DNA from: Syngnathus acus
Lineage: Eukaryota > Chordata > Actinopteri > Syngnathiformes > Syngnathidae
Assembly: GCF_901709675.1 (NCBI RefSeq)
Contig: NC_051106.1
Location: forward strand, 3,172,001 to 3,236,000
Reading direction: 5' to 3'
Length of the DNA stretch: 64,000 nt
The notes under the pieces are model-generated. The model was not told the DNA's origin. It saw nothing but the letters and a program-made list of their open reading frames with translations, and did no database searches. This document shows positions 27,701 through 39,322 of this stretch, in pieces; the first letter of the stretch is position 1; each line of letters begins with the position of its first letter. A program made the translations under genes and the position numbers.

Positions 27701-28493
27701 AGCCAAACAAAGCCATGCTGTTTATAATTTTAGCCGACCAATAAAAAACAACAACTACTGGACATGCACTAGAACACTGTCTGTCCAATTACAATTTAAG
27801 TTAATGACGAAATCCAAGTACCATTAAAAACTATACAGATAGTATACATATATTTGCTTCCCATATATATGTATTTTTGACTGCAGAAGGAATGACCTTA
27901 AGGTCAGAACACCGCACCAGACAGACTCCCTTGTCCTCTACTGCTCTCTAGTGGTTGTCTGAGACTTCTTAAAGCACATATCTTTTTTAATTTTCTGTCT
28001 CTATTTTAGTTGTTTAAATGCAATGTTTTTCTCTCCTAGTATTTATTGTTGTGTTGATAAATTTTTTCTACGATGCTAATGCAACATAATTCAACTGCGC
28101 TGAGCTGCAAAAATTGGACAACAAATCCATTGAGACAAACCTTGTGCCATTCATGACACAGCAGGGCAACATCCTTGATGGGCCATTCAGAAAATTAACT
28201 TTTGAATGAACCCAAAATGTAATTTATAGATAGTGGCATTTTAGATGTTAAAATGTTACTTTTCTACATAGATTTCTGTAGTAAAATTGCAATACTTTAC
28301 TTTGTACATTTTAATTGTTTAAACATACGTAAAAGCTGTTACTTATAATTAATTAATTGTTTCTAGCCAGGGGAACCCAAGACACTATATTCAGAAATTA
28401 ATCATCTACCGTGTCAACACATAGTGATCACGTGATTAAAGTAAACTCCCATCAATCAATAAGTGCAATAAGTGAAATGTGGAATACAGATTA
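20736..28493. other. Gene-poor intergenic DNA between mycl and nt5c1a
   Basis: About 7.8 kb with no recognised gene. The open frames are short, unspliced and show no family motif. There is a CA-type microsatellite at about 22858-22885, TATA-rich simple sequence at about 24810-24900, and an AAAT microsatellite at 27669-27703. A C-rich stretch at about 26260-26460 has no coding signal that I can defend. Distal mycl enhancers could lie here, but nothing in the sequence shows them directly. Confidence 0.5.
27669..27703. repeat. (AAAT)n microsatellite
   Basis: About eight uninterrupted AAAT units in intergenic DNA. No nearby coding sequence is affected. Confidence 0.95.
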
Positions 28494-30582
28494 CCGTATT
28501 TTCCGCCCTAAAAGGCGCACCGGGTTATAAGGCGCACCTTCAATGAACGGCCCATTTTAAAACTTTGTCCATATATAAGGCGCACCGGCTTATAAGGCGC
28601 ATAAAATAGAAGCTATACTGCATCAAACTGAGGTTGACTAGGGTTGCGGTATGCATCCACTAGCCAATAACCAACGAGCCCTCTGTAAACAATCGCGTTT
28701 CTCAAACGATCTCCTATAAAATGATCAGAACTGACTAAAGTTCGATCTAACGCATTGGTACTACTTACCTATGTTTCCCTTCCATATCGATCCGTAGATT
28801 TACTCGAAACATTAACAGAGCAGCCTATTTTGACATGAAATAGCCTGGTACGTATAGCAGCTATCGCAATAGCATTAGCCATCCGCAAAGTCTCACGAGC
28901 CTCAGCGAAGTGTAAACAATCGCGTTTCTCAAACGATCTCCTATAAAATGATCGGAACTGACTAAAGTTCGATCCAACGCATTGGTACTACTTACCTATG
29001 TTTCCCTTCCATATCGATCCGTAGATTTACTCGAAACATTAACAGAGCAGCCTATTTTGACATGAAATAGCCTGGTACGTATAGCAGCTATCGCAATAGC
29101 ATTAGCCATCCGCAAAGTCTCACGAGCCTCACCTCGCAATCTCCCATGAGCCTCAGCAAAGTGTAAACAATCGCGTTTCTCAAACGATCTCCTATAAAAT
29201 GATCGGAACTGACTAAAGTTCGATCCAACGCATTGGTACTACTTACCTATGTTTCCCTTCCATATCGATCCGTAGATTTACTCGAAACATTAACAGAGCA
29301 GCCTATTTTGGCATGAAATAGCCTGGTACGTATAGCAGCTATCGCAATAGCATTAGCCATCCGCAAAGTCTCACGAGCCTCACCTCGCAATCTCCCATGA
29401 GCCTCAGCAAAGTGTAAACAATCGCGTTTCTCAAACGATCTCCTATAAAATGATCGGAACTGACTAAAGTTCGATCCAACGCATTGGTACTACTTACCTA
29501 TGTTTCCCTTCCATATCGATCCGTAGATTTACTCGAAACATTAACAGAGCAGCCTATTTTGGCATGAAATAGCCTGGTACGTATAGCAGCTATCGCAATA
29601 GCATTAGCCATCCGCAAAGTCTCACGAGCCTCACCTCGCAATCTCCCATGAGCCTCAGCAAAGTGTAAACAATCGCGTTTCTCAAACGATCTCCTATAAA
29701 ATGATCGGAACTGACTAAAGTTCGATCTAACGCATTGGTACTACTTACCTATGTTTCCCTTCCATATCGATCCGTAGATTTACTCGAAACATTAACAGAG
29801 CAGCCTATTTTGACATGAAATAGCCTGGTACGTATAGCAGCTATCGCAATAGCATTAGCCATCCGCAAAGTCTCACGAGCCTCACCTCGCAATCTCCCAT
29901 GAGCCTCAGCAAAGTGTAAACAATCGCGTTTCTCAAACGATCTCCTATAAAATGATCGGAACTGACTAAAGTTCGATCCAACGCATTGGTACTACTTACC
30001 TATGTTTCCCTTCCATATCGATCCGTAGATTTACTCGAAACATTAACAGAGCAGCCTATTTTGACATGAAATAGCCTGGTACGTATTGCAGCTATCGCAA
30101 TAGCATTAGCCATCCGCAAAGTCTCACGAGCCTCACCTCGCAATCTCCCATGAGCCTCAGCAAAGTGTAAACAATCGCGTTTCTCAAACGATCTCCTATA
30201 AAATGATCGGAACTGACTAAAGTTCGATCTAACGCATTGGTACTACTTACCTATGTTTCCCTTCCATATCGATCCGTAGATTTACTCGAAACATTAACAG
30301 AGCAGCCTATTTTGACAGGAAATAGCCTCGCGGGTACAACAGCTATTCGGTGACGCCCCCTGACTACAGTTGCCGTAATGCTGGGAAGCGATGCGACCTT
30401 GTAATTTATTAGTCGTACTAAAACGTACTGAAACATTTTGGCAGAGCACTGTGTACAACCAGTATGGATCAACAAATTCATCAGTTGATCCATATATAAG
30501 GCGCACTGGCCTATAAGGCGCACTGTCGGCTTTTGAGAAAATTTTAGGTTTTTAGGTGCGCCTTTTAGGGCGGAAAATACGG
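28494..30582. mobile_element. TIR element (CCGTATTTTCCG family) expanded by an internal satellite
   Basis: The left end is CCGTATTTTCCGCCCTAAAA and the right end is GGGCGGAAAATACGG; TA flanks both ends, consistent with a TA target duplication. Sub-terminal GGCGCACC and GCGCCTTA repeats match the shorter copies at 5237, 54711, 61620 and 62317, which are 306-412 bp. This copy is about 2.1 kb because a tandem array fills its middle. It encodes no protein. The next gene, nt5c1a, starts about 1.5 kb downstream. Confidence 0.9.
28665..30335 (+). repeat. Tandem satellite, 251-bp unit, about seven copies
   Basis: The marker AATCGCGTTT recurs at 28691, 28918, 29169, 29420, 29671, 29922 and 30173. Spacing is 227 bp once and then 251 bp five times. 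The first unit lacks a 24-bp block (ACCTCGCAATCTCCCATGAG plus four bases). The last copy is partial. Units differ by only a few substitutions (for example GACATG versus GGCATG). It lies wholly inside the TIR element at 28494-30582. Confidence 0.97.
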
Positions 30583-32136
30583 TACTTAAATACTTTCTGG
30601 ACACGTTTTTGTTGTATTTTCTACCCTTTTAACATTTACTTGCTCCTTTTAGGCCTTTAAACACACTGTTAAAAACATACAAATACATTTAAACATGTAT
30701 TGTAAGAGCAATGGACAACAAAAATATTGCACAGAGTGTAACAGTCTAATGATCCCACTAAAGCTCGGGGTGGGTGTGCAAAATCCTGTTTCTAATAGTG
30801 ACCAGAGGGAAAGATAAACAGAAAAATGTCTGGCATCAGAACAAGGACCAAAGACCAAGTGGTGTGGGCGAGAGTTTGGTGTTGCAAAAAGTACCAACAT
30901 TTGTTGACTATTTTTATTGAGCCGTGTGACAAACAAAGCATAAAATTGCACATTCTGAGCAATACATGAAAAGTTGTGTGATCTGCTTCTTATTCACAAT
31001 TACCCTGATGTAAAAAAATGCTCTGTCAGCTTGGTTCCAGGCCCATTTGTGACTGAACACAATAATAATGACATGGATAAATGGATGAAGCATCTGTTCA
31101 TCCTTGAGTCTCTACAAAGATGTCTGCTCAGCATCATCGACACAAGTCCTCCTGGTACTGCTCTAAATTGGTTTGTAGTTATACTGTAATACGTTTAATA
31201 GTTTCAAAGCACATTTTACACTTTCATCTTTGTTTCATGTGTGTCTGTTTCTTTGTCTGATGCTAGATGCTGCAATGTTCAGGTGCACCAACCACAATGA
31301 TCTGAAGTCTTCTCCTAAGTCACTGGATTGTGCAGGTGTACCTAATGTAATGGCAAGTGAATGCTGTTCCCATGTGCGATCAGATCCTGGAAGTGGGTGT
31401 CCCTTCCAGTGGTCCCTCCCACCTAGTCTTTGGTTGTTGCCTGGCAACACCGAGTGCTGCTTTGGTGGCAACATCCTGCAGGGGCTGACATAATAAGAGG
31501 TGAGACAAAAAAAAAGCCAGAGGGGACTGTGAGGGGGGAGTAAATCACGCATAGAGGACTCAATTTCCCACACTGCTAAGCAGCAGTTTATCATGGTAGA
31601 AAAATCTAAACGCATAGTACGAACATGCAATCTGTTAGAAAAAAAACCCCAAATATATATATACAAAACTATACATATCGAATCAACATATATAAATGTG
31701 AAACATTGTTGTCACAATACTCTGCGACATCCATTCAGTCATGCAACAAGCGCTTGTCTCACTCAGTCAGATGCTCTGCTGCTCCAGGGAATGCAGCACA
31801 ACACTGAAAGGGTTAAAACAAGGGGGAGGATGCCAATTGACTCCACGCCAATAGTTGGGATGAGAGAGGAAAGAAAAGCATAGAAGATCTTAAAAAGAAC
31901 AAGCGCAATGCTGCGGGTAAGAAGAACTGTCAACATGAATGTGGCTTCTCCTTAAACGAGGGCACACATCTTGGTATGCTTCTGCGTGTTATTCCTTTTC
32001 CAGAGTGTTCAGCCGTGCTGCTGCAGTCTGATTGATCCTCTATGCTGCGTGCACTCAACTCAAATTGTTCTTGTGCATGAGTGAGACAGCACTTTGGTGG
32101 GGAGACGACACAGGAGGAAACAGATTTTTTTCCAAA
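30583..32136. other. Upstream flank of nt5c1a
   Basis: No gene is recognised in these 1.55 kb. Only short, motif-free open frames occur. The promoter and 5'UTR of nt5c1a must lie near 31.9-32.1 kb, but I see no decisive core-promoter element. Confidence 0.45.
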
Positions 32137-35100
32137 ATGAATTTAAACAATGGTGAAACTTCCAAGGTCAGTGGACAGAACCCAAATGGAGCAAATAGCA
32201 GCTGGGAGGATACCAAGAGACTTGGGAAGCCCTCTACTCCGACTCGGAAGCTTCAACCAGTGAGTATGCTTGATTGATTTTCCTAGACTCCATTGCGCAA
32301 CCTGTGGATGCATCCACATCAAAAAGTACACGCTACATTGCTTGCAAGATGCATCGCATCATCTCGGTTACACATTTGGCATTGATAAACTGTCAATAAT
32401 TGATAGATAAAAGTTTCTTATTCTATTTTAATTTTCTCATTTACCCCAACTTAACCAACCAACAACTCAAATGGCGAAGCTTACTTTCAACCAAACTCTC
32501 AGTCAAGAAATCAAGTCAATGTTTGCAGTGTTAACTTTCAGGCATTGTGGTATGTGCCCCTGCAGAGGGATGAAATGTTTTGAATCACTGTCACCTTGTC
32601 ACTGCCAGCTCGGTAACAACAAATGACTCTTGGCCATAGCGGGAAGTGCTACGCTAAAACCTGATGAGTTAGTTCAACTCAAATGGTCTGAGGACACTGA
32701 TTGCAATGATTCATTTAAATTTAATACCGTAACTCATACAATAAGAATAAAAAAAAAGGATTTGACTACAAATAACTCAGATATTTATGAATAGCGTATA
32801 TAATCACGAATAATGTAATATCTGCTTGACAAAATGTATTTTTACTTTGACACTAAAGTACATTTCAGAGCGAGAACTTCTGCCAACTGTACCGTTGTCG
32901 ACTCAGAAACGGACTCACGTACTCTGTCGTCACTCAGCCCAAACCTGAGAACGCTATCACCATCGCCGTGTCGTCGCGGGTGCTCTTCAGCATGGAACGT
33001 GAGCAGCAGATCTACGAGCGGCAAGGCATGGAGGAGTATCTCAAGTACCAGCTGGAGCATGAAAGTGAGCCTTTCAGTCCTGGCCCTGCCTTCTCCTTCG
33101 TCAAGGTCAGAGAAAGCCCAGTGTAGTGCAATTCAATGGTGGGAGGTACAAATTAAATCGCCATATGACATGGTTATGATATGGTGTAATAATCCAGCCA
33201 TCAAAAATATCTCAGTATGCCACAAAATGTGTCATTAACCCGCCCCCGTAGCATTTTAACACGCTTTGTACATCTGAAGGTGGTGAAGAAAAATAAGGAT
33301 TAACGAACAAACACACACGTGCATCTCCCCCGAGTATTCAGGAGGTTTATATATATTTCCATCTTGAATACGCACTTGGTCTTGTTCCCAGGCTCTGGAA
33401 GCTGTCAACAGCCGACTACGGGAGCTTTACCCACAGAGCGAGGAGCTGTTTGACGTGGTGCTCGTGACAAACAACCACGCATACGTGGGCCTTCGCCTTA
33501 TCAACACCATCAATCATCATCGTGAGTAAAAACTTTTCATTTCAAATTATATGTCTGTAATGTTTCTGGGGCACATTTAAATATGACATTTGCTGCCATG
33601 CTTAGCTTCCTTTCACTCTGATGCCATGACCCAGTCTTTGCAGGAAGTCACACCCTAGTATCCTGTGTTGACATTTATGGAAGAGGAAAACAAATGGATG
33701 TAGATTCTCATCCTATAGTGCAAAAGTTGCTTTGGTTTAATTAAGTCCCTCTTGCTGTCCAGTTCCCAGTTTGCTGTTTTTTTAACAGGCTCTTTCTCAT
33801 GATCCACACACCAAATAATGCTCCCCAAGAGAATTGCGGACCGCCACAGCCATCACTGGTGTGATCAAGCAGAGTGGAGAAAAATGTCACAGTTGTGGGC
33901 TTGTGTAAAATGTGGAGAAACTAAGTGCAAGGAGGCAAGGGGTGCATATGTACAGTTCTAAAATAAAATGTACAAAAAATAGGCAAACAGGTTTCTAATA
34001 ACAATAAAAAATACTTAACTAACAAACAATACTTAATTGAAGTCCAAAAACAAGATTCAAAGTAACAAGCACTGGAATACTCAGAGCGCAACAGGAAAAA
34101 GGACGATCCAACACAGACATTGCCCACATAGTCAAGTTGCTGATGGTCTAGGTGTCTTGTTAGCAGGCAACATGGAATTGATTCCTCCTCATGCTGTTTT
34201 TTTTTTTTTTGAAAGCCTTACTATATATGGTCATGTTTTCATTAAAAAAAAAAAGCCTTACTATACATGGTCTTTAAAAAAGCATTACTATACATCACAG
34301 GTGTCAAACTCAAGGCCCGAGGGCCAGATACGGCCCGCCACATCATTTTATGTGGCCCGCGAAGATAAATTGTGCATCAAATTCGTGTGTCATTACTAGA
34401 ATTGCAAATTGTCTTCACTTTTAATAATATCTTTTTTTTTTAAATATTTGACCAGTTTTTACTCGTCTGGTTTGAAAACAAGTTATATTGGGGTGTCAAC
34501 CTGATCCACAAAGTTAACACTTAAGCACGCCAGTCCTTGGGGGCCGCATTCCAACATGTTCCCTCGTTAAATGCACCTGTGTCAAAAGTTAGGCTTCTGC
34601 AGAACGTGAAAATGAACTGATCTTTTCACTCAGGTGTGTTTAACGAGGGTAAGTTGGAAAACATATTGGAACGCGGCCCCCCAAGGACTGAAGGTAGACA
34701 CCTCTGGTTTAACTGAAAGTGAAAAGTGCCACACCCGCCCTCACCCCCACTTTCTGATTGGCTGGTTGATCTGTGACGTCACATGGACACTCCATTAGGT
34801 ACACCGCCATTTTCAGGTGTACCTAATAATAGGCCACTTCATTAGGGAAAAATTATGGTCAAAGTTTAAATTAAAGTGAGAAGTGCCACACCCGCCCTCA
34901 CCCCCACTTTCTGATTGGCTGGTTGATCTGTGACGTCACACGGACACTCCATTAGGTACACCGCCATTTTCAGGTGTACCTAATAACAGGCCACTTCATT
35001 AGGGAAAAATTATGGTCAAAGCTTAAATGAAAGTGAAAAGTGCCACACCCGCCCTCACCCCCACTTTCTGATTGGCTGTTTGATCTGTGACGTCACTCCG

Positions 35101-37202
35101 ACACTCCATTAGGTACACCGCCATTTTCAAGTGTACCTAATAACAGGCCACTTTATTAGGGAAATATCATGGTCAAAGGTCACAGGTGTCAAACTCCAGT
35201 CCTCAGGGCCGCATTCCAACATGTTTTCCAAGATTCCTTCGTTAAGTGCACCTGTGTCAAAAGTTTGGCTCCTGCAGAACGTGAAAATGAACTGATCTTT
35301 TCACTCAGGTGTGTTTAACGAGGGTAACTTGGAAAACATATTGGAACGCGGCCCCCGAGGACTGGAGTTTGACACCCCTGGAAGTTAGAGTTAGGGTTTC
35401 AAACAACTCGTCTGATTTGAAAACGAGTTATTTGCCAGTTTGTTTTGTAGCTTTTACTGTATATAATATGAGGTGCTCATACATTTATTTGGGTTGACAG
35501 TCATAATGGCCCTCCAAAAGAAGCTATGACAACAATGCGGCCCGCGAAAAAAAAAGAGTTTGACACCCCCTGTTATACATGGTCTTTATTTTTAAATAAA
35601 AAAGCCTTACTATACATAAAAAGTCCGTACTATACATGGTCTTTTTTTTTTTTTTTAATAAAAAGCCTCATTCTACAAGTTCTTTAAAAAAAATCATGTT
35701 TTTTATAATTTAAAAAAAGCCTTACTAACCAACACGGAAGATAATTAAAAACAAGCAAACGCAGGCGACAATGAGCAACATTTGAACAAGACATGATTGG
35801 CTGGAGGGATCTGATTGGTTGATACAAGAGACAGGTCTGACTAGAACAAGTGGAAATAAAAACCTGACTAGGCATGAACAATATTCTGAACAACACTGTT
35901 TGCACAGTAGGTGGCGGTAATGCACCTTATTCATCAGATGCCACGCACATTTCACAAAAACAAGACATGAACAAGACATTCAGGAAAAACACACATAGGA
36001 TGAAATGAAAGGAAATTCAACCAAACAATGCAAAAGTCAACCAAAACACAGATCATGACACTTTGTCTTTTCTACGTTTCTCCACCCACATTCACAAAAA
36101 CAAGACGTGAACAACAGATTCAGGAAAAACCACACAGGATGAAATGAAACAAAATTCAACCAAACAATGGAAAAGTCAACCAAAACACAGATCATGACAC
36201 TTTGTCTTTTCTACGTTTCTCTTTGATTCTCTTTCAGATTTATTGATCGAGCGCTTCTGCATGACTGGAGGAAACAGTCCTATAGGTTACTTGAAAGCTT
36301 ACCACACAAACTTGTACCTTTCTGCTGACTCCACCAAGGTGCGAGAAGCATTGGAAGAAGGTCCGTGCAAAGCCATAAAAGTACTATATTACTAATGGCT
36401 TGAATTAAATAAAGGCTATAACTGTGTTTGTGTATTAGGTATTGCAGCAGCCACTATGTTCACCCCGGAGAAGATGAAAGAAGTGTCGGACACTCAGCTT
36501 CGTGTGGCCTTTGACGGAGACGCTGTCCTTTTCTCAGATGAGTCGGAACGCATTTTCAAGGCCCACGGACTGGACAAATTCTTTGAGCACGAGAAGGCTC
36601 ACGAGAACAAGCCTCTGGACCATGTAAAATACACACTCAGTGAACGGTTCGAATAGAATGCGATTTGTGGACATTTGTTGCAGAAGAAAGGAACCATATT
36701 TGGATCCTCGAAAGGGTGGCAGTTACAATAAAACTATTTGATTCCTGCTAGAGGGTCATGATTAGATACTAAAAATAATGAAAGCACCATTTAGAATGGC
36801 AGATCCCTATTATAAGTACAGTATGATTTTAACAATTCAAATTTATGCTCTTCCATCTTGCTGCAGGGCCCACTGAAGGGATTCCTGGAGGCTTTGGGAA
36901 AACTACAAAGGAAGTTTTTTGACAGGGGCCTTCGCATGGACTGCCCTATCCGCACCTACCTGGTCACGGCTCGCAGTGCCGCCAGTTCCGGTACCAGAGC
37001 CTTAAAAACGCTTCGGTCGTGGGGTTTGGAGATTGATGAGGCGCTCTTTCTAGCAGGAGCACCCAAAGGCCCCATGCTAGAGAAGATCAGGCCGCACCTT
37101 TTCTTTGACGATCAGATGTTTCACGTGGAAGGGGCGGCTGAGCTTGGCACCGTGGCTTGTCATGTTCCCTACGGCATTGCACAGAGACTTGCAAAGAAAT
37201 GA
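32137..37202 (+). CDS. nt5c1a: Cytosolic 5'-nucleotidase 1A
   Basis: Six exons join in frame: 32137-32259, 32938-33105, 33392-33521, 36238-36360, 36439-36623 and 36867-37202. They give 354 residues against 368 in human. The family dephosphorylates AMP to adenosine in the cytosol. Matches to the human enzyme run throughout: [52 protein letters not shown], then [16 protein letters not shown], which carries the DGD phosphate-binding motif, and [15 protein letters not shown] and [11 protein letters not shown] near the C-terminus. The N-terminus is poorly conserved; an in-frame ATG at 32077 would add 20 residues. Two donors are weak (GTCCGT after 36360, GTAAAA after 36623). Intron 3 is 2.7 kb and full of repeats. 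Human NT5C1A lies near MYCL, so the order is conserved. Confidence 0.95.
34296..35390. mobile_element. Nested repeats in nt5c1a intron 3
   Basis: A GGTGTCAAACTCAAGGCCCG element begins at 34302. Two direct copies of a roughly 190-bp repeat (34519-34707 and 35179-35383) then flank a 157-bp triplicated unit. The two copies share GCATTCCAACATGTT, GCAGAACGTGAAAATGAACT and GGTGTGTTTAACGAGGGTAA. The right copy ends GGAGTTTGACACCCCTGG, complementary to its start, so these are short inverted-terminal DNA elements. No coding sequence is present. Confidence 0.75.
34713..35176 (+). repeat. Three tandem 157-bp units with CCAAT and CRE motifs
   Basis: The phrase ACACCCGCCCTCACCCCCAC starts at 34731, 34888 and 35045, exactly 157 bp apart. 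Each unit holds an inverted CCAAT box (GATTGGCTG), a perfect CRE palindrome TGACGTCA (34774, 34931, 35088) and a 12-bp inverted repeat ATTAGGTACACC/GGTGTACCTAAT. Units differ by only a few bases. Confidence 0.95.
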
Positions 37203-37762
37203 CTCTGTTACCAGATTGATCAAGAGGCCCTATACATAAGGATGTAGAGGAAACTACTTAGGTATAATGGTGGAAATGCTCTAAAATGTAAAAAAACAAA
37301 ACATTTATGCTAATGTGAATTAATATCATTACACTAAAACAAAAAAGCTATTTTATTTCCAGAATTGTCCGTCTATAATGTTTGTCTATCATAAATTTGT
37401 TAAATATCGGTTTTTATAGTTTTATTTTAATCTTGCACATCGGTGACATGTACTTGTTGTGGTTGATTAACTTATTACAAATCTAGATGTTGTGAGATTT
37501 AAAAAAGGTATATTCGTCTCATTACTATAGAACAGTTTCCACATCGTTATTGACTTTTAAATTCTCCAAGCTGTGTCGTCGAGTCTTGCTTTGACTTTTA
37601 TCTGCCTTTAATCAGCAAAATCAAACATGCTCAAATGTACCACAGACTATTATGACACCAAGTATGAAATTGGCCAATTTCATTTATTGAATTAGGATTC
37701 ATATTCGTATCACATCATTGATATTATATGAAATGGTATTCATTTGGCAAAAAGGTTTGGCC

Positions 37763-38316
37763 TCAGACGATTGCACCAATGACTGCTGCCGCACCTCCTG
37801 CAGCTGCAGAGGCCGCAGCCGGTATACCAGCCATGCCTACAGAAAAGTAACATTGCATTTATCTACTCTAGTCTAGTGTAACTTTAATAGCACAGCAAAA
37901 GTATCAAATATAAAGTGTGGAATTGCATGGTTTTTCCGCGGCTTACCGGCAGACTGCAAGATAGCCACCACGCTCCCTGCCGCCACCCCTCCTCCGTTGG
38001 CGATGGCTACGGTGGACATCATGCTCGCGGCGATGGAACCTGCCGCTATCCCAGCTGAAGTAAAGCCGAGAACTCCCAGGGCCACCGGAGCCACAATCAC
38101 CGAACCAGCTGCCCCAAAAGTTAAATCACCCACATTAGTGCACGTCCACAAAAGGCTGCATAAGCCCAAAATATGTTTTGATTATGCAAAATACATCTTA
38201 CCTACGGCCGCAGCGCCCGCAGCAAGACCCGTCACTGCAAACAAAAACACACGCATGTTAAACTATTTTCTGTTATAATGGGGTGTAAAGAGCGAGCGAT
38301 ACTTACGCAATCCCAT
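37763..38316 (-). CDS. isg12: ISG12/IFI27-like protein 1 (canonical)
   Basis: Four minus-strand exons: 38307-38316, 38202-38234, 37947-38108 and 37763-37836, all in phase 1 and giving 92 residues. Exon 3 carries the family signature [20 protein letters not shown] preceded by [20 protein letters not shown], as in human IFI27 and fish ISG12. The whole protein is hydrophobic and rich in Ala and Gly, with no charged domain; relatives insert in mitochondrial or nuclear-envelope membranes and modulate apoptosis and antiviral responses. Two interferon-response-like elements lie 135-205 bp upstream. An AATAAA signal (minus) lies at 37683-37688. It is the most conserved of four tandem copies that share the layout of a tiny first exon beginning ATGGGA, a short second exon, a long third and a short fourth. 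Confidence 0.95.
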
Positions 38317-38450
38317 GTTGTCTTTTCTGTCCTTATGTGGATAGACGTGTGTACTTTCAGCCAGCAGGCTCGATATTTAAGTGAGTCCGGTGGCAAACAA
38401 AATGTCAATCTGCTACGCCCCCAAAATCTGAAAAGCTTTGCATTTTTTCA

Positions 38451-38466
38451 GGAGAAACGAAACTTC
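38451..38466 (+). promoter_or_regulatory. ISRE upstream of ISG12 gene 1
   Basis: GGAGAAACGAAACTTCC fits the interferon-stimulated response element (GAAANNGAAACT). It lies about 135 bp upstream of the ATG at 38316 of the minus-strand gene; such elements work in either orientation. Confidence 0.85.
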
Positions 38467-38505
38467 CCTTCATCGACTGGGAGCCTTTTCATTGGATAGG
38501 AGGTT

Positions 38506-38523
38506 AGTTTCGTTTTTCCGGAA
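38506..38523 (-). promoter_or_regulatory. Second ISRE-like site plus GAS-like palindrome
   Basis: Read on the minus strand, GGAAAAACGAAACTA matches the ISRE core, about 190 bp upstream of the same ATG. TTCCGGAA at 38516-38523 overlaps it and resembles a STAT or ETS site. Two ISREs in one short promoter are typical of strongly interferon-inducible genes. Confidence 0.75.
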
Positions 38524-38754
38524 GAGACCCAAAGCCTGACGTCACATGATCATCATCACATGGGCGACCTAAGAGACGGCCCGCCTCAATAAAACAAGTT
38601 TTGCCCATTGTTCTATAACCTGTGCAGGAATTCTTCATTGCATTTTTTTAAAAGGAAACCATTTGCCATTGTGATAGTAATTCAGGTATAAAGTAATGTA
38701 AACAAAAAAAATCTGTGGGAGTGGTAATCAAAATATATAAAGCAAACATATTAA

Positions 38755-38990
38755 TCCATCAATTAATTCTCAGTTCTGCTTGGTCTTTGTGGTGGTGCCT
38801 ATCCCAGCCAGGTGACTCCTGGGCAGGAGGCAGGGCACATCGTGAACTGATCCCCAACTGGTTTTAGGTCACACAGACAAACATTCACACTAATGGACAA
38901 TGTAGATTCTGTAATTCATTTAACCAGCAACTTTTTGAAATGTGTCAGCTGACTCCATACAAGAAGACCGGAGCCTCTGAACACTGAAGG
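38755..38990. repeat. Degenerate fish interspersed repeat (LINE 3'-end type)
   Basis: Phrases such as GTGCCTATCCCAGCCAGGTG, GGGCAGGAGGCAGGGCACAT and AGACAAACATTCACACTAAT follow the order of a very common fish repeat. The copy is diverged and truncated, with no open frame. Confidence 0.6.
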
Positions 38991-39322
38991 GGATCATCTA
39001 ACCAGTGGTCCACCCTGGCTAGCATTTAAGATAAAAAAGTTATAAGCAAATAGACTGATTTCTAAAATATTATTTTCAGTGTAATGAGTGGTCTTTATTA
39101 TCATTTGATGACACGCTGATTGGTAATCGCTTTATGGGGCGTAATATTGTGTCAAATGTTGCGCTTGTGTATTGAATGATGCATTAAAAAGCTTTAGAAG
39201 TCGTGATGTGCATTCCAGTTCTTTTAGGTGAACTGAATCTCTAGAATCAGTTCACTCCAAAGAGTCGTTCAAACGAATCGTTCAAGAATCCCCAAGAATC
39301 AAGAATTCAATACAACTACACA

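Noticed and set aside
28494-30582. Possible CRISPR-like or functional repeat array
   Set aside because: Units are 251 bp with no spacers, inside a TIR transposon in a vertebrate genome; it is a satellite.
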